From the NCBI GenBank assembly GCA_013215295.1, contig JABSOZ010000011.1, positions 62,001-126,000 of the forward strand: a stretch of DNA of 64,000 bases, given 5' to 3'. Every line of letters begins with the position of its first letter. Within the stretch, counting starts at the first letter, position 1. The position numbers were made by a program, and so were the translations under genes. Positions 27,389-37,353 of the stretch are shown here, piece after piece. Origin of the DNA: Colwellia sp. GTDB taxonomy: Bacteria; Pseudomonadota; Gammaproteobacteria; Enterobacterales; Alteromonadaceae. The notes under the pieces are model-generated. The model was given only the letters and a program-made list of their open reading frames with translations. It did not search any database and was not told the DNA's origin.

Positions 27389-27417
27389 ATTTTACCTGAA
27401 TTAAAATAAAACGCCAA
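27389..27417 (-). promoter_or_regulatory. rnpB promoter
   Basis: The minus strand has TTGGCG, a 17-bp spacer and TAAAAT, placing the start about 6-8 nt downstream at 27381-27383, followed by a GC-rich GCGCGGCG discriminator. This matches the expected 5' end of the RNA. Confidence 0.8.
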
Positions 27418-27552
27418 CGGTTATTAATCTGACTAAAAAAAACAAACTGCTATGAATACGTATGTAAACAATTGCGATCTATTTTCACAATTAGTTAACA
27501 TGAAGTGCAGTTCAATTAACAACCAACTCTTTACTTTAAATAAGGTCACACG

Positions 27553-29865
27553 ATGAAAACAAATATAATCGCTCAGCAGTGTGTAAAATATATACTCATT
27601 TTTTGTACACTTTCAATGGCGTCTTATAGCCAAGCAGATATTAACCCAAGTAACCTTGGAGCAAGCTACAGCGTTGATAAACAACAACTCAATTTTCGAA
27701 TTTATTCAGCCAGTGCGACAAAAATAGAGCTTTATCTTTATGACCAAGCAACGGGCGCTGAAGAAGTTGCTCAATACTCACTAAGTAAAGACACTAATAA
27801 TATTTGGTCCATATCTCTAGTCAACAGCAACTTAGACGCTAGCCTAAACGGCACCATTTATTATGGATATCGTGCTTGGGGAGCAAACTGGACATACGAT
27901 TCGGCCTGGCAAAAAGGCAGTAACTTAGGTTTTATCAGTGATGTTGATGCTCTAGGTAACCGTTTTAATCCTAATAAATTACTCAGCGATCCTTATGCTA
28001 AAGAATTGAGTCACGATCATTTAACACCTCAGTGGAATGACGGCACTATTTACGCGTCTGGCCAGAACTACCGTAATATCGACAGTGGATCACAAGCACC
28101 CAAAGGTATTTTACTCAAAGATTCCAATCAATCTATCGGCATAAAACCAACTAGAGCATTAAAAGATGATGTTATTTATGAAGTAAATGTTCGTGGTTTA
28201 ACTAAAAATGACCATGCAATTCCTGAACAATATCGTGGCACTTATCAAGGTGCTGCACTGAAAGCGGACTACTTAGCAGAATTAGGCATTACAGCTGTTG
28301 AATTTTTACCCGTGCAAGAAACACAAAACGATACCAATGATGTCGTCACATCAACCGATGGTGATAATTATTGGGGTTACATGACTTTAAATTACTTTGC
28401 CCCCGAACGCCGATATTCCAGTGATAAATCAGCTGGCGGCCCGACGAAAGAATTCAAAGCAATGGTTAAGGCTTTCCATGATAAAGGTATCAAAGTTTTT
28501 ATTGATGTTGTTTACAATCATACGGGTGAAGGCGGTGCATGGGTAAATGGTGACTCGTCAACTTATAACCTTTATTCATGGCGCGGCTTAGATAATCCTA
28601 CCTATTATTCTTTGACTAATGACAAGCAGCATTCATGGGACAACACGGGCGTTGGCGGGAATTACAATACGGTCAATCCTATCGCACAAAATCTGATTAT
28701 TGATTCTTTAGATTATTGGCAAACAGAACTTGGCGTCGATGGTTTTCGCTTTGATCTAGCTTCGGTACTCGGCAATACCTGTGAGCATGGCTGTTTTAAT
28801 TACGACAAGATGGCAGCTAATACGGCATTAAATCGTATTATTAATGAGTTTACTGAACGTCCAACATGGGGCGGACAAGGAACTGATTTTATTGCTGAAC
28901 CTTGGGCGATTGGCGGAAACTCTTACCAAGTAGGTGGTTTTCCAGCGGGTTGGTCAGAATGGAATGGCCAATATCGCGATACTATCCGTAAAGATCAAAA
29001 TCAAATGGGCACCGAAAACGTAACATTAGGTCAGCTGGCTAATGCGCTTACCGGGTCTGCTTCATTATTTCAAGACGATGGCAGAGCGCCGTGGAACTCC
29101 GTTAACTTTATGGTTTCTCACGATGGCTTTACCTTAAAAGACTTATATTCGTGTAACAGTAAAAATAACAATCAAGCCTGGCCGTTTGGTGCTTCAGATG
29201 GCGGCGAAAGTAGCAATCATAGCTGGGATCAAGGCTGGTATAATCAGGCGCAAGAACAGCGTAAAGCAGCGAGAAATGGTTTCGCATTATTAATGCTTAG
29301 CGCTGGTACCCCAATGCTAACCGGTGGAGACGAATATTTACGTTCTATACAATGTAACAACAATCCTTACAACCTTGACTCAGTAGCTAACTGGTTAACC
29401 TATGACTGGGACACAGATCAAAACAACTTCAACAGTTTTGCGAAAGGTATGATTGAGTTCCGCAAAAATCATCCATCATTACGCCCTGCTAATTTTTATC
29501 AATCAACTGACACCAATGGCAATATTATGGAGCAACTACGCTGGTTCAAACCAGACGGTAATGTTCCCAATGGTGATTACTTCAATGATACAAATAACCA
29601 TGCAATTGCCTACCGCATTGACAGCTCTGAATTTAGTGAACCAACAGCGGCAATATACGTGGCTTATAACGGTTGGTCTGGCAACGTTAACTTTACTTTA
29701 CCTTGGCCAGGTGCAGGTAAAAACTGGTATCGAGTTACTGACACGTCAAACTGGAATGAAGGAACGAGTACAGTAAAAGCAGCAGGTACTGAAGACTTTA
29801 TTGGTGGTGAATACACCTCTTATGGCCTTGGTGGTCGAGCCATACTGGTGTTAATCGCAAAATAA
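27553..29865 (+). CDS. Secreted isoamylase / debranching enzyme, GH13
   Basis: A 770-aa alpha-1,6-glucan debranching enzyme with a Sec signal peptide (cleavage near YSQA, residue 28). Order: signal, CBM48-like N-domain (about 35-180), GH13 barrel with conserved regions DVVYNH (from 318), GFRFDLA (397-403, nucleophile Asp401), AEPWA (acid/base Glu449) and SHDGF (Asp524), and a C-terminal beta domain. Length and motifs fit Pseudomonas-type isoamylase. It would act on extracellular or periplasmic glycogen or amylopectin. It is followed 37 bp later by a PEP-CTERM protein gene. It lies in an accessory stretch between rnpB and rsmI. Confidence 0.88.
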   Translation: MKTNIIAQQCVKYILIFCTLSMASYSQADINPSNLGASYSVDKQQLNFRIYSASATKIELYLYDQATGAEEVAQYSLSKDTNNIWSISLVNSNLDASLNGTIYYGYRAWGANWTYDSAWQKGSNLGFISDVDALGNRFNPNKLLSDPYAKELSHDHLTPQWNDGTIYASGQNYRNIDSGSQAPKGILLKDSNQSIGIKPTRALKDDVIYEVNVRGLTKNDHAIPEQYRGTYQGAALKADYLAELGITAVEFLPVQETQNDTNDVVTSTDGDNYWGYMTLNYFAPERRYSSDKSAGGPTKEFKAMVKAFHDKGIKVFIDVVYNHTGEGGAWVNGDSSTYNLYSWRGLDNPTYYSLTNDKQHSWDNTGVGGNYNTVNPIAQNLIIDSLDYWQTELGVDGFRFDLASVLGNTCEHGCFNYDKMAANTALNRIINEFTERPTWGGQGTDFIAEPWAIGGNSYQVGGFPAGWSEWNGQYRDTIRKDQNQMGTENVTLGQLANALTGSASLFQDDGRAPWNSVNFMVSHDGFTLKDLYSCNSKNNNQAWPFGASDGGESSNHSWDQGWYNQAQEQRKAARNGFALLMLSAGTPMLTGGDEYLRSIQCNNNPYNLDSVANWLTYDWDTDQNNFNSFAKGMIEFRKNHPSLRPANFYQSTDTNGNIMEQLRWFKPDGNVPNGDYFNDTNNHAIAYRIDSSEFSEPTAAIYVAYNGWSGNVNFTLPWPGAGKNWYRVTDTSNWNEGTSTVKAAGTEDFIGGEYTSYGLGGRAILVLIAK

Positions 29866-29902
29866 AAAAAGAATAATAAACGGAATGAATAGGAAGATAT
29901 AA

Positions 29903-30730
29903 ATGAACATGAAACATATACTCGCCGTCTCATTATTGGTTTTGGCTTTTAACAGCCAAGCCTCTTTAATAACAGTGGCAACAGATAACGCAAATAATTA
30001 CGGTGACCAGTGGTCTGGCAATGGTGGAACAGGCTTTGATGACTGGCACTTCATCAGCGACAACGCCAGTGGCAGCGCGGGTGGTTTTCTTGCAAATAAA
30101 AGTACGCAACTCGACCTAAATCATATTGCGTCAAATCCCAGTGATAACGCTTGGGGAAGTTATGCAAATGGTGATGGCTTTAATCAGTTTGAAGCTTACC
30201 GAGGTTTTGCAGGAAACTCGCTAACACAATCAGGTGATACCTTTAACGTATCATTTGAACATGGCGGTATCAATCAAGGTGGCGCTGTTGGTTTTGTCTT
30301 AAGAAATCAGAATATTCATAATTCTATTGGCGATTATAATCAGCAAAGCCGCTTTGAATTTGGCTTTATCGGTGGTGGTCAGCATTACAGTATTTTTGAT
30401 GGCCAAGGTGTTATTGATACTGGCATCAGTTATACCGACGCAGGACTTAATATAACATTCAGCCTTTTAAGCGCTGATTTATACCAGCTCGATATCTTCA
30501 ATGCCTTTGATAATTCGTTTATCCAAAGTCGAAATGGCTCATTAATGGGAAGTGGCAATATAGACAGTGTTTCGTTATACAACCGAGATGCTGATATATC
30601 TAATGCCTATTTCAACAGCCTTTCGATTCAAACGAATCAGTCTGTTTCAGTACCTGAACCCAGTAGTTATTTATTAATAATAATGGCGTTAGCTTTATTG
30701 TCATTCTCTAAGCGTAATAAGCACAGCTAA
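29903..30730 (+). CDS. PEP-CTERM surface protein
   Basis: A 275-aa secreted protein: signal peptide at residues 1-20 (AFNSQA), a beta-rich body with Gly/Asn-rich segments, and a C-terminal sorting signal with VPEPSS, a hydrophobic helix (YLLIIMALALLSF) and a basic tail (SKRNKHS). That tripartite tail is the PEP-CTERM signal processed by exosortase/EpsH systems, none of which is encoded in this window. It is probably cotranscribed with the isoamylase gene. The body is not recognised; a carbohydrate-associated surface role is only a guess. Confidence 0.8.
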   Translation: MNMKHILAVSLLVLAFNSQASLITVATDNANNYGDQWSGNGGTGFDDWHFISDNASGSAGGFLANKSTQLDLNHIASNPSDNAWGSYANGDGFNQFEAYRGFAGNSLTQSGDTFNVSFEHGGINQGGAVGFVLRNQNIHNSIGDYNQQSRFEFGFIGGGQHYSIFDGQGVIDTGISYTDAGLNITFSLLSADLYQLDIFNAFDNSFIQSRNGSLMGSGNIDSVSLYNRDADISNAYFNSLSIQTNQSVSVPEPSSYLLIIMALALLSFSKRNKHS

Positions 30731-30755
30731 TCGCTCTTTATTGAATAGGTAATGC

Positions 30756-30791
30756 GTAAACCGAGCATAGGCAAATAACTGCTCGGTTTAC
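30756..30791 (+). terminator. Hairpin after the PEP-CTERM gene
   Basis: A perfect 12-bp inverted repeat GTAAACCGAGCA/TGCTCGGTTTAC with a 12-nt loop lies between convergent genes. No T-run follows on the plus strand, so it may be a weak or factor-assisted terminator. Confidence 0.4.
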
Positions 30792-30826
30792 TTCGTCGTC
30801 AACGCCTTCAAGGTGGTCATTTATTT

Positions 30827-32389
30827 TCAGGTTTTGCACCGAGAATTTATTTCAGCAGAGCATAAAGCACTAAAAGCGACATGAACACCATTAGTCCAAC
30901 CAAAGCCTTCTTGTACATCATACTCTCCACCTCCTGCTTTATGGTTTTGCTGACATACATTATACTTTTCCATTATTTTTCCTGTCTGTTGAAAATATGT
31001 CTCCACCGTATTCAGCCAACGTTGCTGAATTGTTATTGCTAAGCATTTATTCTGATATTTTAATAACCCTTGTACCGTAAACCAATGCAGTGGCGCCCAG
31101 CCATTAGGTGAATCCCATTGTTGCCCACTTTCGATAACCGTCGTGACTAAACCACCTTGCTGTAAAAAGTCATTTTCAATCACTTCACTTACCTGCTTAG
31201 CTTGATTTGCATCAGCTAATTCAACAAATAAGGGTAAGACACCCGCTAAAGATTTGACTGAACTGTTAGATTTTTTATCGAGATCGTAGTCCATATAAAA
31301 GCCATCTTGCTCTGACCACATATACCGTTGTATTGCTGACTTTCGTGTTGTCGCATACTTTGTATAAACAAGGCTCGATGCTTCATCCCCAAGTGCTCCA
31401 AAATACTGAGCAAGTAACTTTTCTTGTTTGTACAACAGGCAATTTAAGTCAACCGGTAAAATACGAGTGGTACGAATTGACGCTAAAGAATGATCATCAC
31501 CTAACCAACGAGCGCTAAAATCCCAACCAGACTCACAAGCGGCGCGGATATTACGATAAAAGGATTCAGCATCATCAAGGTTTGATTCATTAAGCAACTC
31601 AATGTCTTCACGATATGACTCAGGGCGAGGAGCAGCATTATCATCCCAATAGCGATTCAAAAAACTTCCGTCGGGCATTTTAATGACTCGTCCAGATTCA
31701 AACTTCTCATCTGAACCAAGCTCTTTTCCCTTCATCCAGAAGTTATATTCCGCTTCAATAGCAATAATATGCGTCGTTATAAATTTTTGTTTATTTTGTT
31801 GATAAGGTAAAAGTAAATCAACGAACAAAGCTAAAATAGGTGGCTGTGAACGAGAAAGATAATAACTTCTATTACCATTAGGAATGCAACCATAGCTTGA
31901 TTGCAGATCTAAAAAATTACTCAACATTGATTCAGCTAAAGCAATATTTCCTGACTCAACTAAACCTAATGCCGTGAAATAACTGTCCCAGTAATAAATC
32001 TCTCTAAATCGACCACCTGGTACGATATAAGAATTTTTTAAAGGTAATAGAGATCCGATAATATTGGCATCAGCATTTTTCTTTAAAACAAGCCACAATG
32101 ATTCGATATGTTCATCAATACTCGTTTTTTCGTTTTCTATTCGTATTTCTTGATGTTCAATAATGTCAAAATAACGTTCAACGAAATCTTTGAGGTTAAA
32201 TGCAGAAGTCTTTGTTTTTTCAATTCGGTAACGTTGTAATATTTCTGTAAAAGAAGCCTTTTGAATAGCGTCAGTAAAAGTTTTACTGTCGGGAAACAAG
32301 CCACTCAGTTGTACTTCTTTGAATAATTCACTTTCAAAAAAATGTAAACTTTCTTGGGCTTGTTTGTTTAATAATTCGGTATTCATCAT
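30827..32389 (-). CDS. treF: Cytoplasmic trehalase, GH37
   Basis: A 520-aa alpha,alpha-trehalase that hydrolyses trehalose to two glucose. Both family signatures are present: PGGRFREIYYWDSY (about 123-136) and QWDSPNGWAP (about 420-430). There is no signal peptide, so it is the cytoplasmic form, and length is near TreF (about 550 aa). It lies 23 bp after the MFS transporter gene and is probably cotranscribed from the promoter with the palindromic operator at 33692-33715. Confidence 0.9.
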   Translation of the reverse strand: MMNTELLNKQAQESLHFFESELFKEVQLSGLFPDSKTFTDAIQKASFTEILQRYRIEKTKTSAFNLKDFVERYFDIIEHQEIRIENEKTSIDEHIESLWLVLKKNADANIIGSLLPLKNSYIVPGGRFREIYYWDSYFTALGLVESGNIALAESMLSNFLDLQSSYGCIPNGNRSYYLSRSQPPILALFVDLLLPYQQNKQKFITTHIIAIEAEYNFWMKGKELGSDEKFESGRVIKMPDGSFLNRYWDDNAAPRPESYREDIELLNESNLDDAESFYRNIRAACESGWDFSARWLGDDHSLASIRTTRILPVDLNCLLYKQEKLLAQYFGALGDEASSLVYTKYATTRKSAIQRYMWSEQDGFYMDYDLDKKSNSSVKSLAGVLPLFVELADANQAKQVSEVIENDFLQQGGLVTTVIESGQQWDSPNGWAPLHWFTVQGLLKYQNKCLAITIQQRWLNTVETYFQQTGKIMEKYNVCQQNHKAGGGEYDVQEGFGWTNGVHVAFSALCSAEINSRCKT

Positions 32390-32412
32390 GGGATAACCTT
32401 GTTGTTATTTCT

Positions 32413-33654
32413 TTAAACAGCATGCTTGGCTGTAGCGACTTTAAAAAAATACAAACTAGCGACTAAAAGTCCCATAGGTATTAACGAAAGATAAAAGGCT
32501 TGTTGACCACCGAGTGCTTCAAAAGAATACCCGGTAATAACAGATCCCGTTGTACCGCCAAGTGCAGAAAAAACCACGATGAGTCCAGTCATAGATGAGT
32601 GTTTAGGCCGCGCTAAGCTACTTAGCATCACGGAATTTAATACTGGATAAATAGGCGCCATCATTAAACCAATTAATGGTAGAAGATATGCAACGGCTGG
32701 AGCATCAAAAACACTGGTCACTACATCTGTCATCGGCTCTTGCGTTAATGGCAACAGTAAGAGAATAATTAGTGCCATACCCGCTAAACAGATATTCAAA
32801 AAGGTATACCAATTTATGTACCTGAGTATCTGCCCTGCCAATAATCGACCTAATGCTAATGCAGCGGCAAAGATACTCGTCATTTGAACACTAATGTTGG
32901 TAGGTAAGCCTAAGACTTCACTATTAAAAGTAGGTAACCATGTGCCGATCCCTTGCTCAATTAATACATAAAGAAAAATAGAAATAACAAAAATCAGTAC
33001 CAAACTTTGATAGCTCATTTTTACCATTTCAACAAAATCAGTAAATATACTGGTCGATGTCAAAGACTGTTCTGCTTTGCTAATTGAAGAAAAACTCACT
33101 AACACTAAGGTTAATAAAGCAATAACGCCAAGCACATAATAAACATTCATCCATTGGGTAGACTGTGCTGAATTGCCATCAATATAAAAACTGAATAACC
33201 AATAGCCCGATAAACTGCCCAGCATAAATATACCTTCTATGGTGTTGAGCAGTGAAGAATGAGATTTTACTGAATGTGTTAACTGACCAATAATTGAATA
33301 AACGGATATTTTTACTAATGCGAACGATACACCGATACAGGCGAATAGCAGTTTAATCACCACAAAGTTGCCAACAACAGGCGTTAAGAAACAGGCGACA
33401 GTGACTATGGCTAAACCCACTACCAGCGCAACTTTATAACCTATTCGTGGAATAACGGATGCCACAAAAAAAGAAACAAAAGCGATAGATAAATCTTTAA
33501 AACCTTCTAAAGAACTCGCTTGCGGTTTACTTATGTCAAAGCTATTTATTGACTGAAGAATAACAGTACCAACGCTATTAAGCAGAATAGCAAAAACGAA
33601 ATAGCTGGCGGCAATTGCACTTATGGTAATAAAACGTGACATGAATAAACTCAT
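32413..33654 (-). CDS. MFS sugar transporter (probable trehalose uptake)
   Basis: A 413-aa major facilitator with about 12 hydrophobic helices, most like the fucose/glucose permease-type MFS proteins used by Alteromonadales for sugar uptake. The gene directly precedes trehalase and follows a LacI-type operator. Trehalose as substrate is inferred from context only. Confidence 0.8.
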   Translation of the reverse strand: MSLFMSRFITISAIAASYFVFAILLNSVGTVILQSINSFDISKPQASSLEGFKDLSIAFVSFFVASVIPRIGYKVALVVGLAIVTVACFLTPVVGNFVVIKLLFACIGVSFALVKISVYSIIGQLTHSVKSHSSLLNTIEGIFMLGSLSGYWLFSFYIDGNSAQSTQWMNVYYVLGVIALLTLVLVSFSSISKAEQSLTSTSIFTDFVEMVKMSYQSLVLIFVISIFLYVLIEQGIGTWLPTFNSEVLGLPTNISVQMTSIFAAALALGRLLAGQILRYINWYTFLNICLAGMALIILLLLPLTQEPMTDVVTSVFDAPAVAYLLPLIGLMMAPIYPVLNSVMLSSLARPKHSSMTGLIVVFSALGGTTGSVITGYSFEALGGQQAFYLSLIPMGLLVASLYFFKVATAKHAV

Positions 33655-33691
33655 TATTGGATAGTTAAGTTTAGTCTATAACCAAAAGCAA

Positions 33692-33715
33692 ACAAATGCA
33701 AACGTTTGCATTTGT
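33692..33715 (-). promoter_or_regulatory. LacI-family operator upstream of MFS-trehalase genes
   Basis: A perfect 24-bp palindrome centred on AACGTT, with core TGCAAACGTTTGCA (33697-33710). The same 14-bp core occurs twice in front of the TonB receptor. A -10-like TATAGA lies downstream at 33675-33680. Binding would repress the MFS-trehalase transcript. Confidence 0.85.
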
Positions 33716-33744
33716 GTGCTAATAATAAGGATATTTTGCGATTA

Positions 33745-34767
33745 CTAGATTGAACGCGTAGAGTTTCGCGCGATTAACTCGATATCCATAACAACCGACT
33801 TGGCTTTTTCCCCGTTAAACTGAGCTAATAGTTGTTCAACCATGATTTTAGCCGCCGATTTAGTATTTTGCTTAATGGTGGTCAGTGACGGGTGAAAAAG
33901 TTCAGCCATGGCAATATCATCGAACCCGACAATGCCAACATCATTAGGAATACTGATATAACGTTCTTTCAAGGCTTTTAAAGCCCCAAGTGCAACCATG
34001 TCACTTGATGCAACAATACCATCAAAATTTAATCCCTTTTCAAGAATTAAATCGCCAATTCTTTCGTAAGCCACTTTACTGGTAATGTCACAAGCTAATG
34101 TTAATTCATCACTAAAATTTATCTCATACTCTTTTAGCGCTCGGCCATAGCCCTTATAGCGTTCACTCATTTCTGCATGTTCAGGATCACCAAGAAATAA
34201 AATACGTTTGCAACCGGTATTTATTAAATGTTCAGTCGCTAAGTATCCGCCTAGTTCATTATTACTGCCTACAACCGCGTAGTTCGCGTGTGCTTTTGGA
34301 TCGCCCCACACAACTAAAGGTGCATTAGATTCAGCCACCTTTTCAATTTTTTCGGTACTTTTACCCTGTCCAATAACAATAATGCCATCCGCACGACTGC
34401 TGCTGATAAAGTAATTAGCCCAATCTTGTGTAGCCATAAAAGAGTTAGACAAAAGTAATTCATAACCACTTTGATTAAGCGCTTGATTCAAGTCTCCCAC
34501 GACCTTAAGCAAAAACGGGTCACTGATACTTTGATCGGTATTGTCAGTTAAGTTTAAAATTACCGCGACAACATTGGTTTTTTGCGTGCGCAAACGACTA
34601 GCCGCTCGGTTTAGGCTGAAATTATTTTCACTCGCTAAAGCTTGTAATTTTTCACGAGTTTCTTTTTTTATCAATGGGTTATCGTTCAAAGCCCTTGATA
34701 CTGTTGACGTTGATACACCCGCTAGTTTAGCGAGTCCTGCCAAAGTAAGTTTGTTTTCGTTAGCCAA
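33745..34767 (-). CDS. LacI-family transcriptional repressor of the trehalose locus
   Basis: A 340-aa repressor: N-terminal helix-turn-helix with LAGLAKLAGVSTSTVSRAL (about 8-26), hinge region with NRAASRLRTQ, and a periplasmic-binding-protein-like effector domain (DGIIVIGQ, GCKRILFLG, DGIVASSDMVALGALKAL, VGIVGFDD). The start is TTG at 34767. It lies between the two operator regions carrying TGCAAACGTTTGCA, the expected site type for LacI proteins. It is probably a TreR-like regulator responding to trehalose or a derivative; the effector is inferred. Confidence 0.88.
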   Translation of the reverse strand: MANENKLTLAGLAKLAGVSTSTVSRALNDNPLIKKETREKLQALASENNFSLNRAASRLRTQKTNVVAVILNLTDNTDQSISDPFLLKVVGDLNQALNQSGYELLLSNSFMATQDWANYFISSSRADGIIVIGQGKSTEKIEKVAESNAPLVVWGDPKAHANYAVVGSNNELGGYLATEHLINTGCKRILFLGDPEHAEMSERYKGYGRALKEYEINFSDELTLACDITSKVAYERIGDLILEKGLNFDGIVASSDMVALGALKALKERYISIPNDVGIVGFDDIAMAELFHPSLTTIKQNTKSAAKIMVEQLLAQFNGEKAKSVVMDIELIARNSTRSI

Positions 34768-34853
34768 TTCCGTTTATTTCCAATAATGAATAAAATATAA
34801 ATGCCGAGCAAGTATTACATATCTAGCTAGTAATGCAATTGAAAGCACAAAAA

Positions 34854-34890
34854 TGCAAACGTTTGCAAAAACAACTTGCAAACGTTTGCA
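34854..34890 (+). promoter_or_regulatory. Tandem LacI-family operators at the TonB-receptor promoter
   Basis: TGCAAACGTTTGCA occurs at 34854-34867 and again at 34877-34890, centres 23 bp apart. The second overlaps the -35 box and spacer of the promoter at 34876-34904, so repressor binding would block polymerase. Confidence 0.9.
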
Positions 34891-34904
34891 TTCATCTCTA
34901 TATT
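34876..34904 (+). promoter_or_regulatory. Sigma-70-type promoter of the TonB-receptor gene
   Basis: TTGCAA (34876-34881), a 17-bp spacer and TATATT (34899-34904), about 80 bp before the start codon. Confidence 0.7.
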
Positions 34905-34984
34905 AATTCTGGGGAAGGATATATCATAAATATAACTAACAACTAATATGGCACTGCTAATATTGGTGTAAGAGGGCAAAATAC

Positions 34985-37255
34985 ATGACTACTAACTTCA
35001 AACTATCTACCATTGCGATAGTTGTCGCATTAAGCTGTCAAGCAAGTTCAAGCTTTGCGGCAGAGAAAACGGAGAAAAAAAATAAAAACGCTAAAATTGA
35101 AACCATTGTTGTTACCGGCACTTTCAGTGGTAAAACAGTTGCTAAAGAAGAGGCTAGTTTTGCCATTAGTTCCTTCTCAGAAGATGACATAAAAAAATTA
35201 GCCCCCAAAAGTACGGCTGACTTATTTAAAGCAATTCCTGGTGTTTGGTCAGAAAGCTCTGGTGGCGTTTCCGGAGCAAATGTTTTCGTTCGTGGCTTCC
35301 CCGGTGGTGGAGATGCACCTTTTTTAACAGTACAGTTACAAGGTGCGCCAATATTTCCACCACCAACTCTTTCTTTTTTAGAAAACTCGACGCTATTTCG
35401 CCTAGATGAAACCATTGAATTTATGGAAGCACTTAGAGGTGGGCCAAACCCTGTTGTGTCAAATGGTCAACCGGGACTTACCACTAACTTTCTTCTAAAA
35501 GAAGGCTCAGAAGAGCAAGAAGGTTTAATCAAGTACTCTACTTCTGATTATGGTTTACAAAGAGTAGATGGTGTTATCAGTGGCAGTTTAGCTGACGATT
35601 TATTCTTTATGGTTGGCGGTTATGTAAAAAGTTCTCCTGGTATTAGAGATGCAGGCTTTAACGCCGAGGAAGGTCATCAATTTACGGTTAACATGACTAA
35701 AAAATTAGATAATGGCAAAATAAACCTTTATACGCGCCAAACAGATGATCATGGCGTTTGGTACTTACCTTCTCCTTTAAATGTAAATACGGTTGATAAC
35801 CAATACACTCAAATAGGCACGAATAATCGCCAAGCGACTATCCAATATGGACCTGAAGGTAATAAAACAACTGAAACTATAGATTTTGGCAAAGGCCGTG
35901 GTTGGAATGGTTCAGTGTCTGGCGGTAGTATCAATTTGACACTCGATAACGGTTGGGACTTAGTTGACAGATTTATTTATACCAAAGGTGACGCCGATAC
36001 TTATGGCCTAGTACCTAACGGTGATGCGACAGAATTATCAAGTGTTGCAGACAGTGGTGACACAGCATTTGGCGTAGTAACCGGTAAAGAATATGACGGT
36101 TCAACCATAGTGCAACAAATTGGTCGCTGGGTAGTAAAAAAAGAAATAGCAGCATTTACTAATGATTTAGCTTTAACAAAAACCTTTGATAAAGGCACAT
36201 TTACTGCCGGTTATTATCACTCAACGTTCGAAGCCAAAGATTGGTGGGCACTCGGAAATCAGGCTTATCATGTGGTTGAATCTGGTGGTGAAATGTTAAC
36301 GGGTATTGATTGTAATGATAATCAGGACAGCTGTGGCTGGAATTACGATATAAACAGTATTGGTGATGGTTCAACTGACGCCTTATATTTTGCTGCATCT
36401 TATGAACTTACCGATGCATTAACATTAGATGCAGGAGTTCGTAACGAAAATCATCAAATAGAATATACCGTTGATGAAGGCTTAGACGGCGCAATCACTA
36501 AATCTGTTTCCTATGATGAAACAGAACTTGCGTGGACAGTAGGTGCAAACTTAATGTTCACTAAAAAACAAGGGGTGTTTGCTCGCATCAGTGAAGGGAG
36601 TAAAATGCCATTTTTTGATGATTTTCGAGATAACTTTGATGCGTACCAAGGCGGAGAAGATTTAATTAAAGCGGTGAGTCAATTTGAACTTGGCTATAAG
36701 TTATCAACCGATAATTATGAACTTTACGCCACTGCATTCTTCAACGAAGTAAAAGGCGATACTTTTGTCGCTCAGCCAGGCGATCCTGCAGAGATCCTAA
36801 CCAATGAAGCATACGGAGTAGAAGTAGATTTCAATTACTATACCGACAATGGCTTTTCAGTAAACTTGAACTCAACGGTACAAGAAACTGAAATTACTGA
36901 AAGTCCTAACAATCAAGGTAATGAAGCTCAAAGACAGCCTAGCTGGCAAATTCGTATGACGCCAAGCTATGACATTGAACTTTCAAACGGTATGGAAGCA
37001 ACACTTTACGGCACATTATCAGCTGTGGGTGATCGTTTTGCGAATAATGAAAACACCGTGATACTAGAAGGTTACGAAAAAATTGACTTAGGCATGATCT
37101 TAAATATTTCAGACGAAGTGCAATTGCAAGTATCAGTGAGTAACTTAACGGATGAAAATGCAATAACTGAAGGTGATCCACGTGATTCTTTATCTTCAAA
37201 TGGGCGTTATATTTTACCTAGAACGTTTGATTTGAGCGTTAGTTACCAGTTCTAA
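34985..37255 (+). CDS. TonB-dependent outer-membrane receptor (probable trehalose/oligosaccharide uptake)
   Basis: A 756-aa receptor with a signal peptide (residues 1-25), a TonB-box-like ETIVVTGT (39-46), a plug domain with FKAIPGVW and VFVRGFPGG, and a C-terminal barrel of paired strands ending in aromatic VSYQF. It is divergent from the LacI repressor and controlled by two operator copies, so it belongs to the trehalose regulon of trehalase, MFS transporter and repressor. Together they would move the sugar across both membranes and hydrolyse it inside. Confidence 0.88.
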   Translation: MTTNFKLSTIAIVVALSCQASSSFAAEKTEKKNKNAKIETIVVTGTFSGKTVAKEEASFAISSFSEDDIKKLAPKSTADLFKAIPGVWSESSGGVSGANVFVRGFPGGGDAPFLTVQLQGAPIFPPPTLSFLENSTLFRLDETIEFMEALRGGPNPVVSNGQPGLTTNFLLKEGSEEQEGLIKYSTSDYGLQRVDGVISGSLADDLFFMVGGYVKSSPGIRDAGFNAEEGHQFTVNMTKKLDNGKINLYTRQTDDHGVWYLPSPLNVNTVDNQYTQIGTNNRQATIQYGPEGNKTTETIDFGKGRGWNGSVSGGSINLTLDNGWDLVDRFIYTKGDADTYGLVPNGDATELSSVADSGDTAFGVVTGKEYDGSTIVQQIGRWVVKKEIAAFTNDLALTKTFDKGTFTAGYYHSTFEAKDWWALGNQAYHVVESGGEMLTGIDCNDNQDSCGWNYDINSIGDGSTDALYFAASYELTDALTLDAGVRNENHQIEYTVDEGLDGAITKSVSYDETELAWTVGANLMFTKKQGVFARISEGSKMPFFDDFRDNFDAYQGGEDLIKAVSQFELGYKLSTDNYELYATAFFNEVKGDTFVAQPGDPAEILTNEAYGVEVDFNYYTDNGFSVNLNSTVQETEITESPNNQGNEAQRQPSWQIRMTPSYDIELSNGMEATLYGTLSAVGDRFANNENTVILEGYEKIDLGMILNISDEVQLQVSVSNLTDENAITEGDPRDSLSSNGRYILPRTFDLSVSYQF

Positions 37256-37275
37256 TAGCGGTTAACATTATGTCT

Positions 37276-37305
37276 AAAGCCAGTTAACTTATTAACTGGC
37301 TTTTT
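37276..37305 (+). terminator. Terminator after the TonB receptor
   Basis: AAAGCCAGTTAA/TTAACTGGCTTT stem with a 4-nt loop followed by TTTTT. Confidence 0.9.
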
Positions 37306-37353
37306 AATATGTACCGACTGTTAGCTATTTATTCCAACGTAATACTCAGTTAC

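Noticed and set aside
27107-27399. Two plus-strand ORFs with Arg/Ser/Leu-rich translations
   Set aside because: They are antisense readings of the RNase P RNA gene.
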